From Hypericum androsaemum (Eukaryota; Streptophyta; Magnoliopsida; Malpighiales; Hypericaceae), in contig OZ023192.1 of NCBI GenBank assembly GCA_963995505.1, positions 154,001 through 218,000 on the forward strand: 64,000 nucleotides of DNA, given 5' to 3'. Both the position numbers and the translations under genes were made by a program. The notes below the pieces were generated by a model, which worked only from the letters and a program-made list of their open reading frames with translations, ran no database searches and was not told where the DNA came from. Below, one piece after another: positions 1 through 12,588 of this stretch; within the stretch, counting starts at the first letter, position 1, and each line of letters opens with the position of its first letter.

Positions 1-3000
1 CTCTCATTCCTGAGGTATGCCACGTTTTTATGCTAATGTTTTCTTTGCGCAGTTCTTATGCCTCTCGTGTATTAAAGTTGTCAGATTTTAGCCTATAGAC
101 TGCAGAAGGTTTAAGGATTTTATAAGATCCATTAACACAATATTTTGGATATCTTTGTCAAATTTCAGCCAAGCCTTAAAAGTTTAATGACAATGCACAA
201 AACAGCACAATGACGTTTGAATAACAAACTAGATCGAGATATGTCTATTTTTCATTTTATCAGAAAGATATATGTCTTTTATAGCTAAACATTGAGCTTT
301 TCCTGCAGCAAAACATCGGTGCTATTAGGATTATCCTTGACTGTCCCACTCATTGTGGCATGTCTTTCTGTGGCTATTCCTGTTTGGATTCGTAATGGGT
401 ATCAGTTTTGGGTTGGTCAAGTTCACCCCGTAGGGCATGCTGCAAATGATCGTCCACCTAAGACAGAGGTTAGTTTCTCTCCTTCCTAGCTCTTCACAGT
501 TGACGACTTTATGGAAAATTACATAAGGATAACAATAAAGTGAATTATCAAACTGAAACTCGGAATTTCATGGCAGAAGAGACTTATCTGGCTTATTTTT
601 CCATTATTCATTGATGCATCTATTGGTTACTAAATCAATAACTGCAATCTTTTGACCCTCTCAGGCCATTGTTCTTGTCATCTGCATTGTAATATTCAGT
701 GGATCTGTGGTAGCCTTAGGTTGGATAGTGTCTGCCATGCCTTTAGAAGGTTTACATTACAAGGGATGGACTAGTGACGAAAAAGGCTTTCTTTCTCCCT
801 ATGCATCACCTGTGTACCTTGGTTGGGCAATGGCATCTGGCATTGCGTTGGTGGTTACTGGTGTGCTGCCAATTATTTCATGGTTTGCTACTTACCGATT
901 TTCCCTATCCTCTGCTGTGTGTTGCGGCATATTCACCAGTAAGTTCTGTTCCCTTGTGTTGATCTCTGTTGATAATGACCTTATGATTCTGATGTGTTTG
1001 GTAAATCAGATTAAACATGGAGGGGATGGGGATAATTTAATACTCATTTCTTGTCTTTTGCTAGTTGTTCTTGTGGCATTTTGCGGTGCATCATATCTGG
1101 AAATTGTCAAGTCTAGGGATGATCAGGTTCCAACACAAGGCGATTTTCTTGCTGCGCTTCTTCCTCTTATTTGCATCCCAGCATTTCTGTTTCTTTGTTC
1201 TGGGATGCTTAAGTGGTAAGAATGTGTTTCATCGTTTTGATTGAACTTTCACAGTCAAATCTAGCTTTAGATTTATGACTGAATATTCTATTTGGACTTT
1301 TTAACTGGCAGGAAAGATGATGATTGGAAGCTGTCACAAGGTGCTTACGTGTTCATTATTGTTGGCCTGCTTCTTTTGCTTGGTGCAATATCTGCCATCA
1401 TTGTTGTAGTTAAACCATGGACAGTAAGTATGATTAATCTTGTTTCACCTAGATGGTTTCTGGCTTTCCCTGTTGTTATCCTATTTAACAGCTTTTTATC
1501 ATGTCTTCTCAGATCGGGGTGGCACTTCTTCTGGTTCTGCTCTTGATTGTGCTAGCTATCAGTGTTATCCACCACTGGGCTTCAAATAATTTCTACTTGA
1601 CGAGGACACAAATGGTCCTTGTTTGTTCTCTCGCTTTCTTGCTGGGCTTGGCAGCATTTCTTGTTGGATGGTTCCAAGGTAACATTCTTTTGGCACAAGT
1701 GATGCTTACTTAGGCCCCTTGTTTTTTCAGACAATCTTTTGAAAACATGGTATATAAGCTAGAGTATCTTTCCTGCCATAATGTTTTACCTGATCTTTTC
1801 AGGCAAACCTTTCGTTGGAGCCTCAGTGGGCTACTTTTCATTCTTGTTTCTCATTGCTGGAAGGGCACTGACTGTAAGTCACATTGCTTGTATTTTATTC
1901 AAGTTTTCACTACTATTACATTTTCTTTCTCTGTTTTTTATACTCCTAAAATGACCTTTATTTCCCCCGGGGTACTTGTAAACCTATGTAGGTCCTTCTT
2001 TCACCTCCCATTGTAGTCTATTCACCAAGGGTGCTGCCTGTTTATGTTTATGATGCTCATGCAGATTGCGGAAAAAACGTCAGGTCTGTGTGTCTTTTCT
2101 TTCACCCTTCTTACTCTGATATCTGTTTTTTTAATGATTCAATGCCTGCATTCATTTTGTTGAGAACTTGTCACCTATGCTTCCGTGGAGTCAAAATCTA
2201 CTATCTTTGGTCCCTAATGTTGGAGAGAATCTCACATTGAAAGTTGCAAGTGGGTTGGGTCTGTTTATAAGTCTGGATGATCTACCTACTCACTACCTTA
2301 AGGTTTTGGGTAGGATATGGAAACTCCTATATGGTATCAGAGCCAATTGCTCTAACGAGCCCATGGCCCATTGTGCTCGCACGGCCCGCCTTTGAAAGCA
2401 CGAGAGGCAATGTGAAACCCGTGCAAACTTCAGCCCGATGGGCTTTGTTTGAGGGGGCGTGTTGGAGAGAATCTCACATTGAAAGTTGCAAGTGGGTTGG
2501 GTCTGTTTATAAGTCTGGATGATCTACCTACTCACTACCTTAAGGTTTTGGGTAGGATATGGAAACTCCTATACCTAATACTCGTTTTTGGCTTACCTTT
2601 TGGACAGTGCGGCGTTCCTTGTGCTATATGGGATTGCTTTGGCAATTGAAGGTTGGGGTGTGGTTGCAAGTTTGAAAATTTATCCACCATTTGCCGGTGC
2701 TGCGGTTTCCGCCATAACTCTCGTAGTAGCCTTTGGATTTGCTGTCTCTCGTCCTTGCTTGACTCTTGAGGTTGCTCTATTAACTCTCTTTTAAAATATC
2801 TGACATAGCCCATCCTTTTGATAGTACTTCTTTTCAAGCTTATATTGGGTTTGAACTGTCTATCTTCCCCAAAAAGTGGTTCCATGTGTGAGAGCCCTGC
2901 TTCTTTGTGGTTCTTGTGCAATATGAACTCTCAACATTTTACTTTGATTTGCAGATGATGGAAGATGCAGTTCATTTTCTGAGCAAGGATACTGTTGTCC

Positions 3001-6000
3001 AAGCCATTGTTCGATCTGCCACTAAGGTGTGCTATGTTCTTGAGTTGTTATAGTTCTTGGGAATTGCTGCCAGGGAAAAATATCACTTTGCTTATCATCA
3101 ATAATAATTATTATAATTCATGATGTTGCAAAAATGAAACCATCAGCAAAGTTTTTTCCAGAGAAATTCTTGTCTTGACAGACTAGCTTAGATTATCTTT
3201 GTGAACTAACAATTGTCCTTTCATCTTCCATCTCCCAGACAAGAAACGCTTTGTCTGGAACTTATTCAGCTCCACAGAGATCTGCGAGTTCAACAGCTCT
3301 TTTGGTTGGCGATCCCACAGCTTCTCGTGATAGGGCAGGAAATCTTGTGCTTCCACGAGATGATGTGATAAAGCTGAGGGATCGACTGAAAAACGAGGAA
3401 GTGTTTGTTGCATCTCTCGGCAGAACAAGGTTTAAGCTCTTTCACCAGTCAGTTAATGATGTAGATTACCGAAGGGAGATGTGTGCACATGCACGTATTT
3501 TGGCTTTGGAGGAAGCAATCGATACCGAGTGGATGTACATGTGGGATAGATTTGGTGGTTATCTACTGTTGCTACTTGGTTTGACTGCTAAGGCAGAAAG
3601 GGTGCAGGTGCGTCCAGCACCAAGCTATATGTTGCTTCTATTATGTATCGTAGTTTTGATGATCATATGTTTTGTATGCTAGGATGAGGTACGGTTGAGG
3701 CTTTTTCTCGATAGCATTGGTTTTTCAGACCTTAGTGCAAAGAAAATTAAAAAGTGGATGCCGGAGGATCGCAGGCAATTTGAAATCATTCAAGAAAGGT
3801 GAAGATGTGTTCCCTCATTCAGTATTTTTTTTTTATCCTACTGGGAAAAGTGGGACCCTGTCTCTGAGCATTTACTATCATCATTTTGCAGTTATCTGAG
3901 AGAAAAGGAGATGGAAGAAGAAATGTTAATGCAAAGACGTGAAGAGGAGGGGAGAGGTAAGGAAAGAAGGAAGGCTCTTCTGGAGAAGGAAGAACGTAAA
4001 TGGAAGGAGATTGAGGCTTCTCTCATATCATCCATTCCTAACGCTGGCAGTAGGGAGGCAGCAGCAATGGCTGCAGCAGTTCGTGCTGTTGGAGGTGATT
4101 CTGTTCTCAGTGATTCCTTTGCGAGGGAGAGGGTTTCAAGCATTGCCCGCAGGATCCGCACAGCTCAATTAGCTAATAGAGCAGCTCAGGTCTTTATGTG
4201 ATGCTTCCTTTACAAGCTTTGTCTGTGTTGACATAGTGGTGCAAAATCCTAATTTGTTTACCTGCTGACCCAACTATGATATTGTTTGCAGACGAGTATC
4301 AATGGTGCTGTATGTGTCCTTGACGACGAGCCAACAATGACTGGCAGACAATGTGGGGAAATTGATCCCAGCATTTGTGGGAGTCAAAAGGTCAGCTTTT
4401 CCATTACAGTGCTGATCCAGCCCGAGTCCGGGCCTGTATGCCTCATGGGTACCGAATTTCAGAAGAAAGTATGTTGGGAGATTCTAGTTGCTGGTGCAGA
4501 GCAAGGCATGGAGGCAGGACAAGTAGGCCTCAGATTGATAACTAAAGGGGATAAGCAGACTGTTGCAAAGGAGTGGAGTGTCAGTGCAACCAGTATAGCA
4601 GACGGAAGGTATAAGAGTTTCTTTAGGTGCTCTTATGGATCTTGTTGCTTCTATTTCTGCTTCTTGGAATGTCATCTTACCACTGCATTTCTTCTGAACA
4701 CCATCACTGGATCTAAAGTCACGGAAACCATTCCAAGCCAGGTCTACTTTTATGTGTTGGGAATCCAGATGTTTGGGAATTGCTTGAGACAGTATCAGGA
4801 TCTTCTTTATGCCACTGCCAACCATGGGACATGGCACCTATCTATGCTCTGATGATTTGCATCATATACGAAGCTGAATTATACATTTTAACTTCATGGC
4901 ATTCATGCTCGGGGTATTTTTAACCTTTTATATTTCATGATCTATTTTCAATGAAACTGTAGGTGGCATATAGTGACAATGACAGTTGATGCTGATATTG
5001 GCGAAGCAACTTGCTACCTGGATGGTGGTTTTGATGGTTTCCAAACTGGCTTACCTCTGGCTGTCGGAGGTAGTGTTTGGGAATCGGGAACAGAGGTTTG
5101 GGTTGGCATTAGACCACCTACAGACATGGATGCATTTGGTAGGTCCGACAGTGAAGGAGCTGAGTCAAAGATGCATATAATGGATGTGTTCCTGTGGGGA
5201 AGGTGCTTAACCGAAGACGAAGTTGCCTCTCTTCACAATGCTATTAGGTCAACTGAGTTCAACATGGTTGACATTCCTGAAGACAATTGGCAATGGGCAG
5301 ATTCACCTACTCGAGTATGACCCGAGTATTGTTTTTCTGGCTACATATATGCGATTTTTCCTTGCTTTTGGCCAAGTGGAACTGCCTTCTCAAGATTGTG
5401 CTGTTTTTTCCTGTCCATTGCCAGGTTGATGATTGGGATAGCGACCCTGCAGATGTAGATTTGTATGACAGGGATGATGTAGATTGGGATGGACAATATT
5501 CAAGTGGAAGGAAAAGGAGACCTGATCGTGAAGTGATGATGGTTGATGTGGATTCATTCACCCGGAGGTTCAGAAGGCCAAGGACGGAAACTCAAGAAGA
5601 AATCAATCAGCGGATGCGCTCAGTGGAATTGGCTGTCAAGGAAGCTCTCTTTGCTCGAGATGAAACACATTTTACTGATCAGGAATTCCCTCCAAGTGAT
5701 CAGTCCCTGTTTGTAGACGAAGAAAATCCTCCATTGAAGTTGCAGGTAGATGATGCTAGTTCTCATTTTGCTCAGCTTAATGTTGTCTCTCAATCTTACC
5801 GAGTGTTTGCCACTCCTTAAATAGGTTGTCTCCCAGTGGATGAGACCTGCGGATATGATGGAGGAGAATCATCACGACGCTCTTCCATGCTTATTCTCTG
5901 GGCCTGCCAATCCATCGGATGTTTGTCAGGTACAGCTTGTTTTTTTGACAATCATTCAGTCATGCTTGTTTCATTTTCCTATGGAGCTTTACAATTGGCA

Positions 6001-7720
6001 GTGATATTTCAAGATTCCCTCGACAGTGTCTTAAAGTTGTTAACTTGTGGCAAATGCTTATGGATTAGGGTCGATTGGGTGACTGCTGGTTCTTGAGTGC
6101 TGTTGCCGTTTTAACCGAAGTATCACGAATTTCACAAGTGATCATCACTCCAGAATATAATGATGAAGGTGTCTATACAGTCCGGTTCTGCATTCAGGTG
6201 AGGCAGTCTTGCTTTTGTTTGAGTTTTAGACATTGCGCTGTTGGTTTCTGTATCATATGCCCTTTTTTCCCTTTTTTTTTGACTCAGGGTGAGTGGGTTC
6301 CAGTTGTCGTTGATGATTGGATTCCATGTGAATTGCCTGGTAAACCTGCATTCGCTACCAGCAGGAAGGGCAATGAATTGTGGGTGTCTATATTGGAAAA
6401 AGCATATGCAAAACTTCATGGTTCTTATGAGGCATTGGAGGGTGGACTTGTTCAGGATGCTCTTGTGGACCTCACTGGGGGTGCTGGTGAGGAGATTGAT
6501 ATGAGGAGTGCGCAGGCGCAGATTGATCTTGCAAGTGGTAGACTATGGTCTCAATTGCTGCGTTTCAAACAAGAGGGCTTTCTGCTTGGTGCCGGCAGTC
6601 CATCAGGTTCAGATGTTCATATCTCTTCCAGTGGCATTGTGCAAGGTCACGCGTATTCTATTTTGCAGGTAGCAATTGCATCTCGTCATTAATCACAACT
6701 TAATCGGTGGTTTCTTTCTAAAAGAGTTGCATTCAAGCTAAATTCTTCATGTAATTGCATTAGGTAAGAGAAGTGGACGGCCATAAGCTTGTTCAAGTTC
6801 GCAATCCATGGGCTAGTGAAGTTGAGTGGAACGGACCGTGGTCTGATTCATCTCCTGAGTGGACGGATAGAATGAAGCATAAACTGAAGCATACTCCACT
6901 GGTAATCATATTGCTCGCTTTTCCACATTTATCCTATTACCCCATATATCCTTCAATTTCTGGTGTATTTATTATACCCGACTTGTTTTTTTTTTACAGT
7001 CCAAAGATGGCATCTTCTGGATGTCTTGGCAAGATTTTCAGATCCACTTCCGCTCAATATATGTATGTCGGGTTTACCCTCCTGAGATGAGATATTCTGT
7101 TCATGGTCAATGGCGAGGGTATAGTGCTGGTGGTTGCCAGGACTATGCTTCTTGGAACCAGAATCCTCAGTTTCGGTTGAGAGCTGTTGGTGCAGACGCA
7201 ACATTGCCCATCCATGTCTTTATTACCTTAACTCAGGTAACTTCAAAGCTCTGTGTTATTAGAATACTAAAATGTTATTGGCCAATAAGCTTCAGGGAGG
7301 AAATCCCTTTGGGAATATAAGGTGAACCATTGCCTCTGTACCTAATGAAAAAAAGGTTAGGTTGAAGGGAGATCTCTGGTTTGGCCAACTCACCGGTCAG
7401 TAAACTGTGTGCAGGGTGTGAGTTTCTCGAGAACGGCAGCTGGTTTCAGGAACTATCAGTCTAGCCATGACTCCATGATGTTCTATATTGGAATGAGGAT
7501 ACTGAAGACCCGAGGCCGTCGTGCTTCTTACAATATTTACTTGCATGAATCAGTAGGAGGGACAGATTACGTCAACTCTCGAGAAATATCGTGTGAAATG
7601 GTACTTGATCCTGATCCAAAAGGTTACACCATTGTGCCCACCACTATACACCCAGGTGAAGAAGCCCCGTTTGTTCTATCCGTTTTTACAAAAGCGTCCG
7701 TCACACTCGAAGCTCTGTAG
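1..7720 (+). CDS. DEK1: Phytocalpain DEFECTIVE KERNEL 1, C-terminal part (5' end outside window)
   Basis: DEK1 is a plasma-membrane calpain-type cysteine protease needed for epidermal fate and positional growth signalling. The window starts inside an exon. Exons read: 1-14, 309-468, 665-938, 1065-1215, 1312-1423, 1513-1678, 1803-1873, 1992-2083, 2608-2770, 2955-3026, 3239-3607, 3683-3798, 3892-4189, 4292-4608, 4963-5314, 5425-5745, 5825-5929, 6069-6197, 6288-6668, 6764-6901, 7000-7236 and 7415-7720. All phases fit, giving 1447 residues of about 2150. In order: the last membrane helices (to ~405), a charged linker with an EKERRKALLEKEE stretch, a laminin-G-like region (~690-910), the calpain core, and a C2-like domain (~1300-1447). 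The triad is visible: Cys in GDCWFLSAV (~1057), His in VQGHAYSIL (~1215), Asn in RNPW (~1235). No break is seen, so it should be functional if the 5' part is intact. Confidence 0.97.
2218..2573 (+). mobile_element. TRIM retrotransposon in a DEK1 intron
   Basis: This is a 356 bp element in the intron between the DEK1 exons ending at 2083 and starting at 2608. Two 114 bp LTRs (2218-2331 and 2460-2573) begin TGTTGGAGAG, end CCTATA and are identical by eye. Directly after the left LTR is TGGTATCAGAGCC (2332-2344), the usual plant primer-binding site complementary to initiator-Met tRNA. A purine-rich GAGGGGG tract precedes the right LTR. The 5 bp duplication CCTAA flanks both sides (2213-2217, 2574-2578). 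The 128 bp interior has no coding capacity, so gag-pol must act in trans. Orientation is the same as DEK1. Confidence 0.93.
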
Positions 7721-8404
7721 TATTGGATGATGGGTCTTCAATTGTGCTTTTGCTGTCGAACTTGGAGTACTTGCAAGACTTTGAGGTGCTTGGGTCCTTC
7801 AGATCGCTTGCCAACTTTAAGGCAGTGTCTGGTGTGAATGCTCAGCGCACAGAATTCTCAGGTAAATGTCGCCAATTCTTATATTCTGTGAGCATTTACT
7901 TGGTTTGTTTTTGTCAACTGTGAACTGCGACGCTTCTCTCTGAAAAATATGCTAGGAGCTTGCCTTATTAGAGTATTTTGGCAGGTCTGTGCATGCTGAA
8001 GTCGGCGGCTGCCAGGATAGGCGTGAACAAGCAACTTGCCATCAGGTCGATACTTATGGAGCTTGACGTACCAAGTGAACTTACAAGTTATATCTTGCAA
8101 AATTCATGCACGTACGGAGTCTGCAGGCAACGCAGAGGGCTGTCGGGGTGAACATTTGTAAATGTGTAGCTATTCTGATCTGTACCATAGGCCTAACCAT
8201 GTAAATTAGGTGATAAAAGCGGAGAGTGGAAGAAATAGGAGGGCTGAGATCATTGCAGCTGGAAAAAAGTGTGGGGCTGCAGTTTTGTAACACACTTTTT
8301 ATAGTCAACAACTCGTTACATGTAGGAAAAAAGCTCAATTTTTTTTTACCCTGCATCTTATCTTCCTTGTTTGGGAATCTGTTCATTTGCTAGAGATCTC
8401 TTGA
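7721..8404 (+). other. DEK1 3' UTR and short spacer
   Basis: Non-coding sequence after the DEK1 stop. A possible 3' UTR intron runs from CAG|GTAAATG at about 7861 to GGCAG at about 7984. No other gene is seen before the MULE boundary near 8405. Confidence 0.5.
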
Positions 8405-8413
8405 CCCATAGAG

Positions 8414-8532
8414 GGTTTTTTTTCTGAATGGTGTTACTATTCACCATTTTTTGTGAAAAAAGCGTCCGATTTGAAAGTATTGCGGGGACGGTGTCCATGT
8501 GGCACGGACGCCGAAAAAAGTCGGATCTTGGT
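8414..8532 (+). repeat. MULE left terminal inverted repeat
   Basis: Partner of 18072-18193 in reverse complement. It includes GCGGGGACGGTGTCCATGTG and ends GTCGGATCTTGGTC. Immediately inside lie shorter palindromic copies of TCGGATCTTGGTC (8521-8600), which could form hairpins. Confidence 0.93.
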
Positions 8533-8709
8533 CCAAGATCCGACCGTTTTTGTCGGATGACCAAGATCCGACTTTTTTTGTCGGATCTTGGTCGATAATC
8601 CTATCCGTTGTAAAGTGAATTTCCGAAGGATATCGAGATCCAACTATAACAAGATCCAACAAAAAAAGTCGGATTTCGGTCGGTATAAACACCAAAATCC
8701 GACTTTTTC

Positions 8710-9300
8710 TGTCGCTCACACTCCCGTCCCCGACATCGCCTTCCCTCGCTTCGTCTGTCCCGCTCGCCTCGTCGCTCCCCGCTCCCGGTCGCCGCTGCCC
8801 GCTCCCCGCTCCCGCTCGCCTCGCCGCTCCCCGCTCCCCGCCCCCGCTCCCCGCTCCCGCTCGCCGGCTCGCCCGCCTCTCGGTCCGGCCCCCGACGTCG
8901 TATTAGGTAAATTTTGTAATTAGTTAATTGTGAATGTTAGTTAATTGGTAAATTGGTGATGTTAGTTAATTGGTTAATTGTTGATGTTAGTTAATTGGTT
9001 AATTGTTGATGTTGGTTAATTATAATTTGTAGATAATTGGTTAAAAAAAATTTGGTCCGAATGGTGCGATCAAAATTTCGGTCTGACCGGTCTGGCCAAA
9101 AAATTGATCAGACCAAATTGACCAATTTATGGTCCGACCAGTTTGACCGAAAGATGGTCCGACCGGTTTGACCGAAAGATGGTCCGACCGGTTTGACCGA
9201 AAGATGGTCCAACCGATTTGACCGAAAGATGGTCCGGCCGGCCAGTTTGACCAAAATAAGGTCTGAGTGGTTTGACCGTTAAACAGTGTGACCGTAATAT
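8710..9300. repeat. MULE left subterminal GC-rich block and tandem repeats
   Basis: Three simple arrays follow one another. 8712-8895 is very GC-rich with repeated CCCGCTCCCGCTCGCC-like units. 8920-9020 holds 3-4 copies of a TTAGTTAATTG-containing unit. 9050-9290 holds about five copies of a ~25 bp unit containing GGTCCGACCGGTTTGACCG. No protein is supported here. The GGTC/GACC-rich unit recurs near the other end at about 17330-17470. Confidence 0.8.
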
Positions 9301-9441
9301 GGTCTGTAATAACGCTATTTTAATTAATTTTTTGATTAATGTTCTAATTGTTCAATGTTTAACATTGTTGGATTTGCTAAGTTTGTTAATATATTGGTAA
9401 GTTAATATAATGTTCTAATATGTCTATTGTGTTGTTTAGAT

Positions 9442-12290
9442 ATGGATGCACAGCCATACGGGCATCTTCTAGGGAATGGAGGACCCTTAGATACGTCGGT
9501 ATTAGTGCACCAGGATGTGCACCGTTCTCAGGACGTGTGGAACCGTGAGGTTCGTGAAGGGATTAACGATAATCAGGACACATTGTTGAAGATACACAGA
9601 CGGAAATGGACGGTGTCTCATGTGCAGAACGAGGCCTTTATAGCCTATATGAAGGAGGCAGGTTTCTGGGATGTGTGGTGTATTGGCTGGGTCGTTCTCG
9701 AAACAGCATTTGTTACAGCCTTGGTGGAGCGGTGGCGGCCCGAGACCCATACGTTCCATATGCCTGTGGGTGAGATGACAGTTACTCTTCAGGACGTTGC
9801 TGTGTTGTTCGGGCTTCCTATCGATGGTCACCCAGTAACAGGGTTGCAGACACCTCCTGATTGGCACGAGTTCTGCGTACGCCTATTTGGCAGTAACCCG
9901 GCAGATACCCCTGGAATGGTTTGGAAAAACCAAATTGCCCTTAAATGGTTCGAGGACCATTTTGACCCTGCTACTATCCCGATTGATGCTGGTGATGAGG
10001 TCGTAAAACGATATGTTCGAGCGAACATATTGCGACTTATCAGATGCATTCTTTTTCCCGAGTCTAGTGATGCGAGGGTGAACACATACTGGTTGCCACT
10101 TCTAGAGAATGTAGAGGCAATTGGTTCTTATAGCTGGGGTAGTGCGTGTTTGTCACACACGTACAACCATTTATGTAGAGCCACAAGCTCGACACGTTCA
10201 CTTATTGCCGGGGCGATGACGCTAGTATGTATGTGGGCTTGGGAACGGATCATCCCAAATCGTCCAGTTTTGTTAAATCCGGCAGTGCAACAACCTGGGC
10301 AAGCACTGGGCATCAGGTACAAATTATTACTTAATGCGCTGTAGCCGCTCATTAACCTTATAGACTTGACGTGATATTTTTATGTCACTGTGCAGGTGGA
10401 GTGGAAAATTTAACAGAGCGGCCAGCAAAAAAATAACAACCGTATCTGTTTACAGACGCAGGTTGGATGAGCTTAGAGAATCAGATGTAAGTAATTTGTT
10501 TATTAAATTTTAATGAATAGTTTTGACTTAAATCATACTGTGTTGCATACATATAACCATGACCATTTGGACGAGCTACGACTGTGTGCATTTGTTACAA
10601 GTTGTATGGATGCCGTATAACGACGAGATTCTTGGCAATCTCCCGACAATATGCCATCGTGATTGTGGCTTATGGTTGGTACGAGTCCCGTTGATATGCT
10701 TTTTGCATGTGGAGTGGCATTATCCTGATCGGGTGTTACGACAGTTCGGATTACTCCAGGGTATTCCGGCTAGCCCTGAGATCGATGAGGCAACACATAG
10801 TGCGGTGGATGGTTGGGGTCAGGCTGGCCAAAATTGGAATGCTATTTACGAAGGCCATGTGAAGATCTGGGTGGAATTTCGGACAAGATATGTGTATCAC
10901 GGAGTACCTACATCGCCGTATATCCATTATCATGATGGATATATGGATTGGTACAGGAAGATTACTCGGCGATTCATCAGCCCTGCTAGCGCAATGTTAC
11001 ACATGAGTGTAAGTCAATTTAGCTATGTTAAATAAAGATGTTGTCTATTTTTATTTTAATAGCGATGTTCCACAATGCTAATGATAATAAAATTTTATTT
11101 GTAGGCGGATGTTGTTGAGCATATACGCCACAGGTCTTCAGACATTTCAGAAATTTAGAATTTGTCGCAGGTTGTACTTGGGTTCGCCGGCGAGCAAAGA
11201 CGGTACCTAGGTCTCCGCGATAGCCAGCCACCTGTGGGACTGGCGGAGCACATGACATACGATCTTCCTCAATCAGAGAGGGTATCTGTCGTGAGACGCA
11301 AAATCACCCTTTTCAACAAGCGGCAACCAATACCCCGGCCTGAGCCCGTACCTGGTTATCAAGTGGAGCCCATGGTCTGGGAAGATTATCGGTCGAGATC
11401 GCAGATTCCAGCAAACACAGTGACGTCTCTCAGCATGGATACCTCCGCCTCTCATCCATTCTCCCAGCACACAGATTTTGGCACCCCCGGCTCCGCTTCC
11501 CAGCCGTCCCACCAGCACTCGAGTTACGGCCTAGCCCACACTGGGGTGCCGCATTCCCAGCTGTTTACTCCCCCTAGGCAGAGGTATTTGTTTATCTTAA
11601 TTTGTGGTATTAATTATGAATTTTATTACAATATGTTCAATTAATTTGATTTCATTATTATATAAATTTTTGGGTTTGTTATTAGGGTGTTCTCATTGGA
11701 GACGGTACAACGGCAGCTAGGTCTGTGCAGCCGTTTTCTTACGGACTGGGCTCTTCCGGATCGGGTTTCGGCGTCGCCCCCTCCGCTGCTCATCCATTAT
11801 TCAGGGAAAATATATTTGGTTGGCCCCAAACTGGGGCTCATACGTCCGACACGCAGTCCAGTTTTGGTTTGACCCGGTCTGGTGTACAGACATCCCAACT
11901 ATTTGAGACACCTACACAGAGGTTGGTTCTCTACAATTTGGTGTGTGTAAATTATGAATTTTATTTAAAAATTTTGAATTGATTGTATGGCTTTATTGTG
12001 TTGATAACATAATTTGTTGATTTTGATAAATTTGTATGATATTTTATAATAGGACTTCGCCACGTGATACTACAACTCATGGTAGTGGTGACTCTTCATT
12101 TGACGATCCAACCGATTTTGAGGATGAAGAAATACCTCTGGTCCGGCGTCAGCCTAATCGGGGAGCTAGAGAGGCTGGTGTGCGATGTTTTACAGGAGGA
12201 CACCTGAATGTGCCTGGAAAGGGAAAGGGGAAGGCGAATGCTCACGCAGATAAGTATCAAAAGGAGAAGCCTCAGAAGAAGAAGAAGTAG
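9442..12290 (+). pseudogene. Plant mobile domain (PMD/MAIN-like) gene carried by the MULE
   Basis: PMD proteins are plant proteins found both as host MAIN/MAIL genes and inside transposons; their biochemical role is unclear. The ATG at 9442 (MDAQPYGHLLG) follows an in-frame TTG. Exons read: 9442-10316, 10396-10490, 10602-11008, 11105 or 11168-11583, 11686-11921 and 12053-12290. Family motifs are the VTLQDVAVLFGLPIDG and VWMPYNDEILGNLP segments and LICFLHVEWHYPDRVLRQFG. The C-terminus is Ser/Pro-rich and then Lys-rich, ending QKKKK. Two faults show: with the upstream acceptor there is a TAG at 11156-11158 (skipped if 11167 is used), and exons 4 and 5 do not join in phase. It may therefore be damaged, or splice differently from this reading. 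Confidence 0.72.
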
Positions 12291-12588
12291 TTTATGCTTC
12301 TGTACTAGACATTCGTTGGATGCTTTTATGACTGTATTAACTTCACTTTTTTTATGATTTGTGTTTTAGTTCTCGAAACTTTTCAAACGTTATACCTTTC
12401 TAGATAAGTATGCCGTCAAGATATTAAACAAAGTACGGTATAAGGAAATACGACATGACAAAACTAAGAAGTGTAATACTAAAATAGGATGACAACAATC
12501 TGAAATAACAGATAAAAAAAATGTCTTTATGTTTCTCAACACGTTGTCACAATTCTCATCAGAATTCCCGGTAGGGACATATTTGCCA

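Noticed and set aside
2535..2921. 128-codon open frame on the minus strand across a DEK1 exon
   Set aside because: It is antisense to a DEK1 exon and the TRIM LTR, with no family features.
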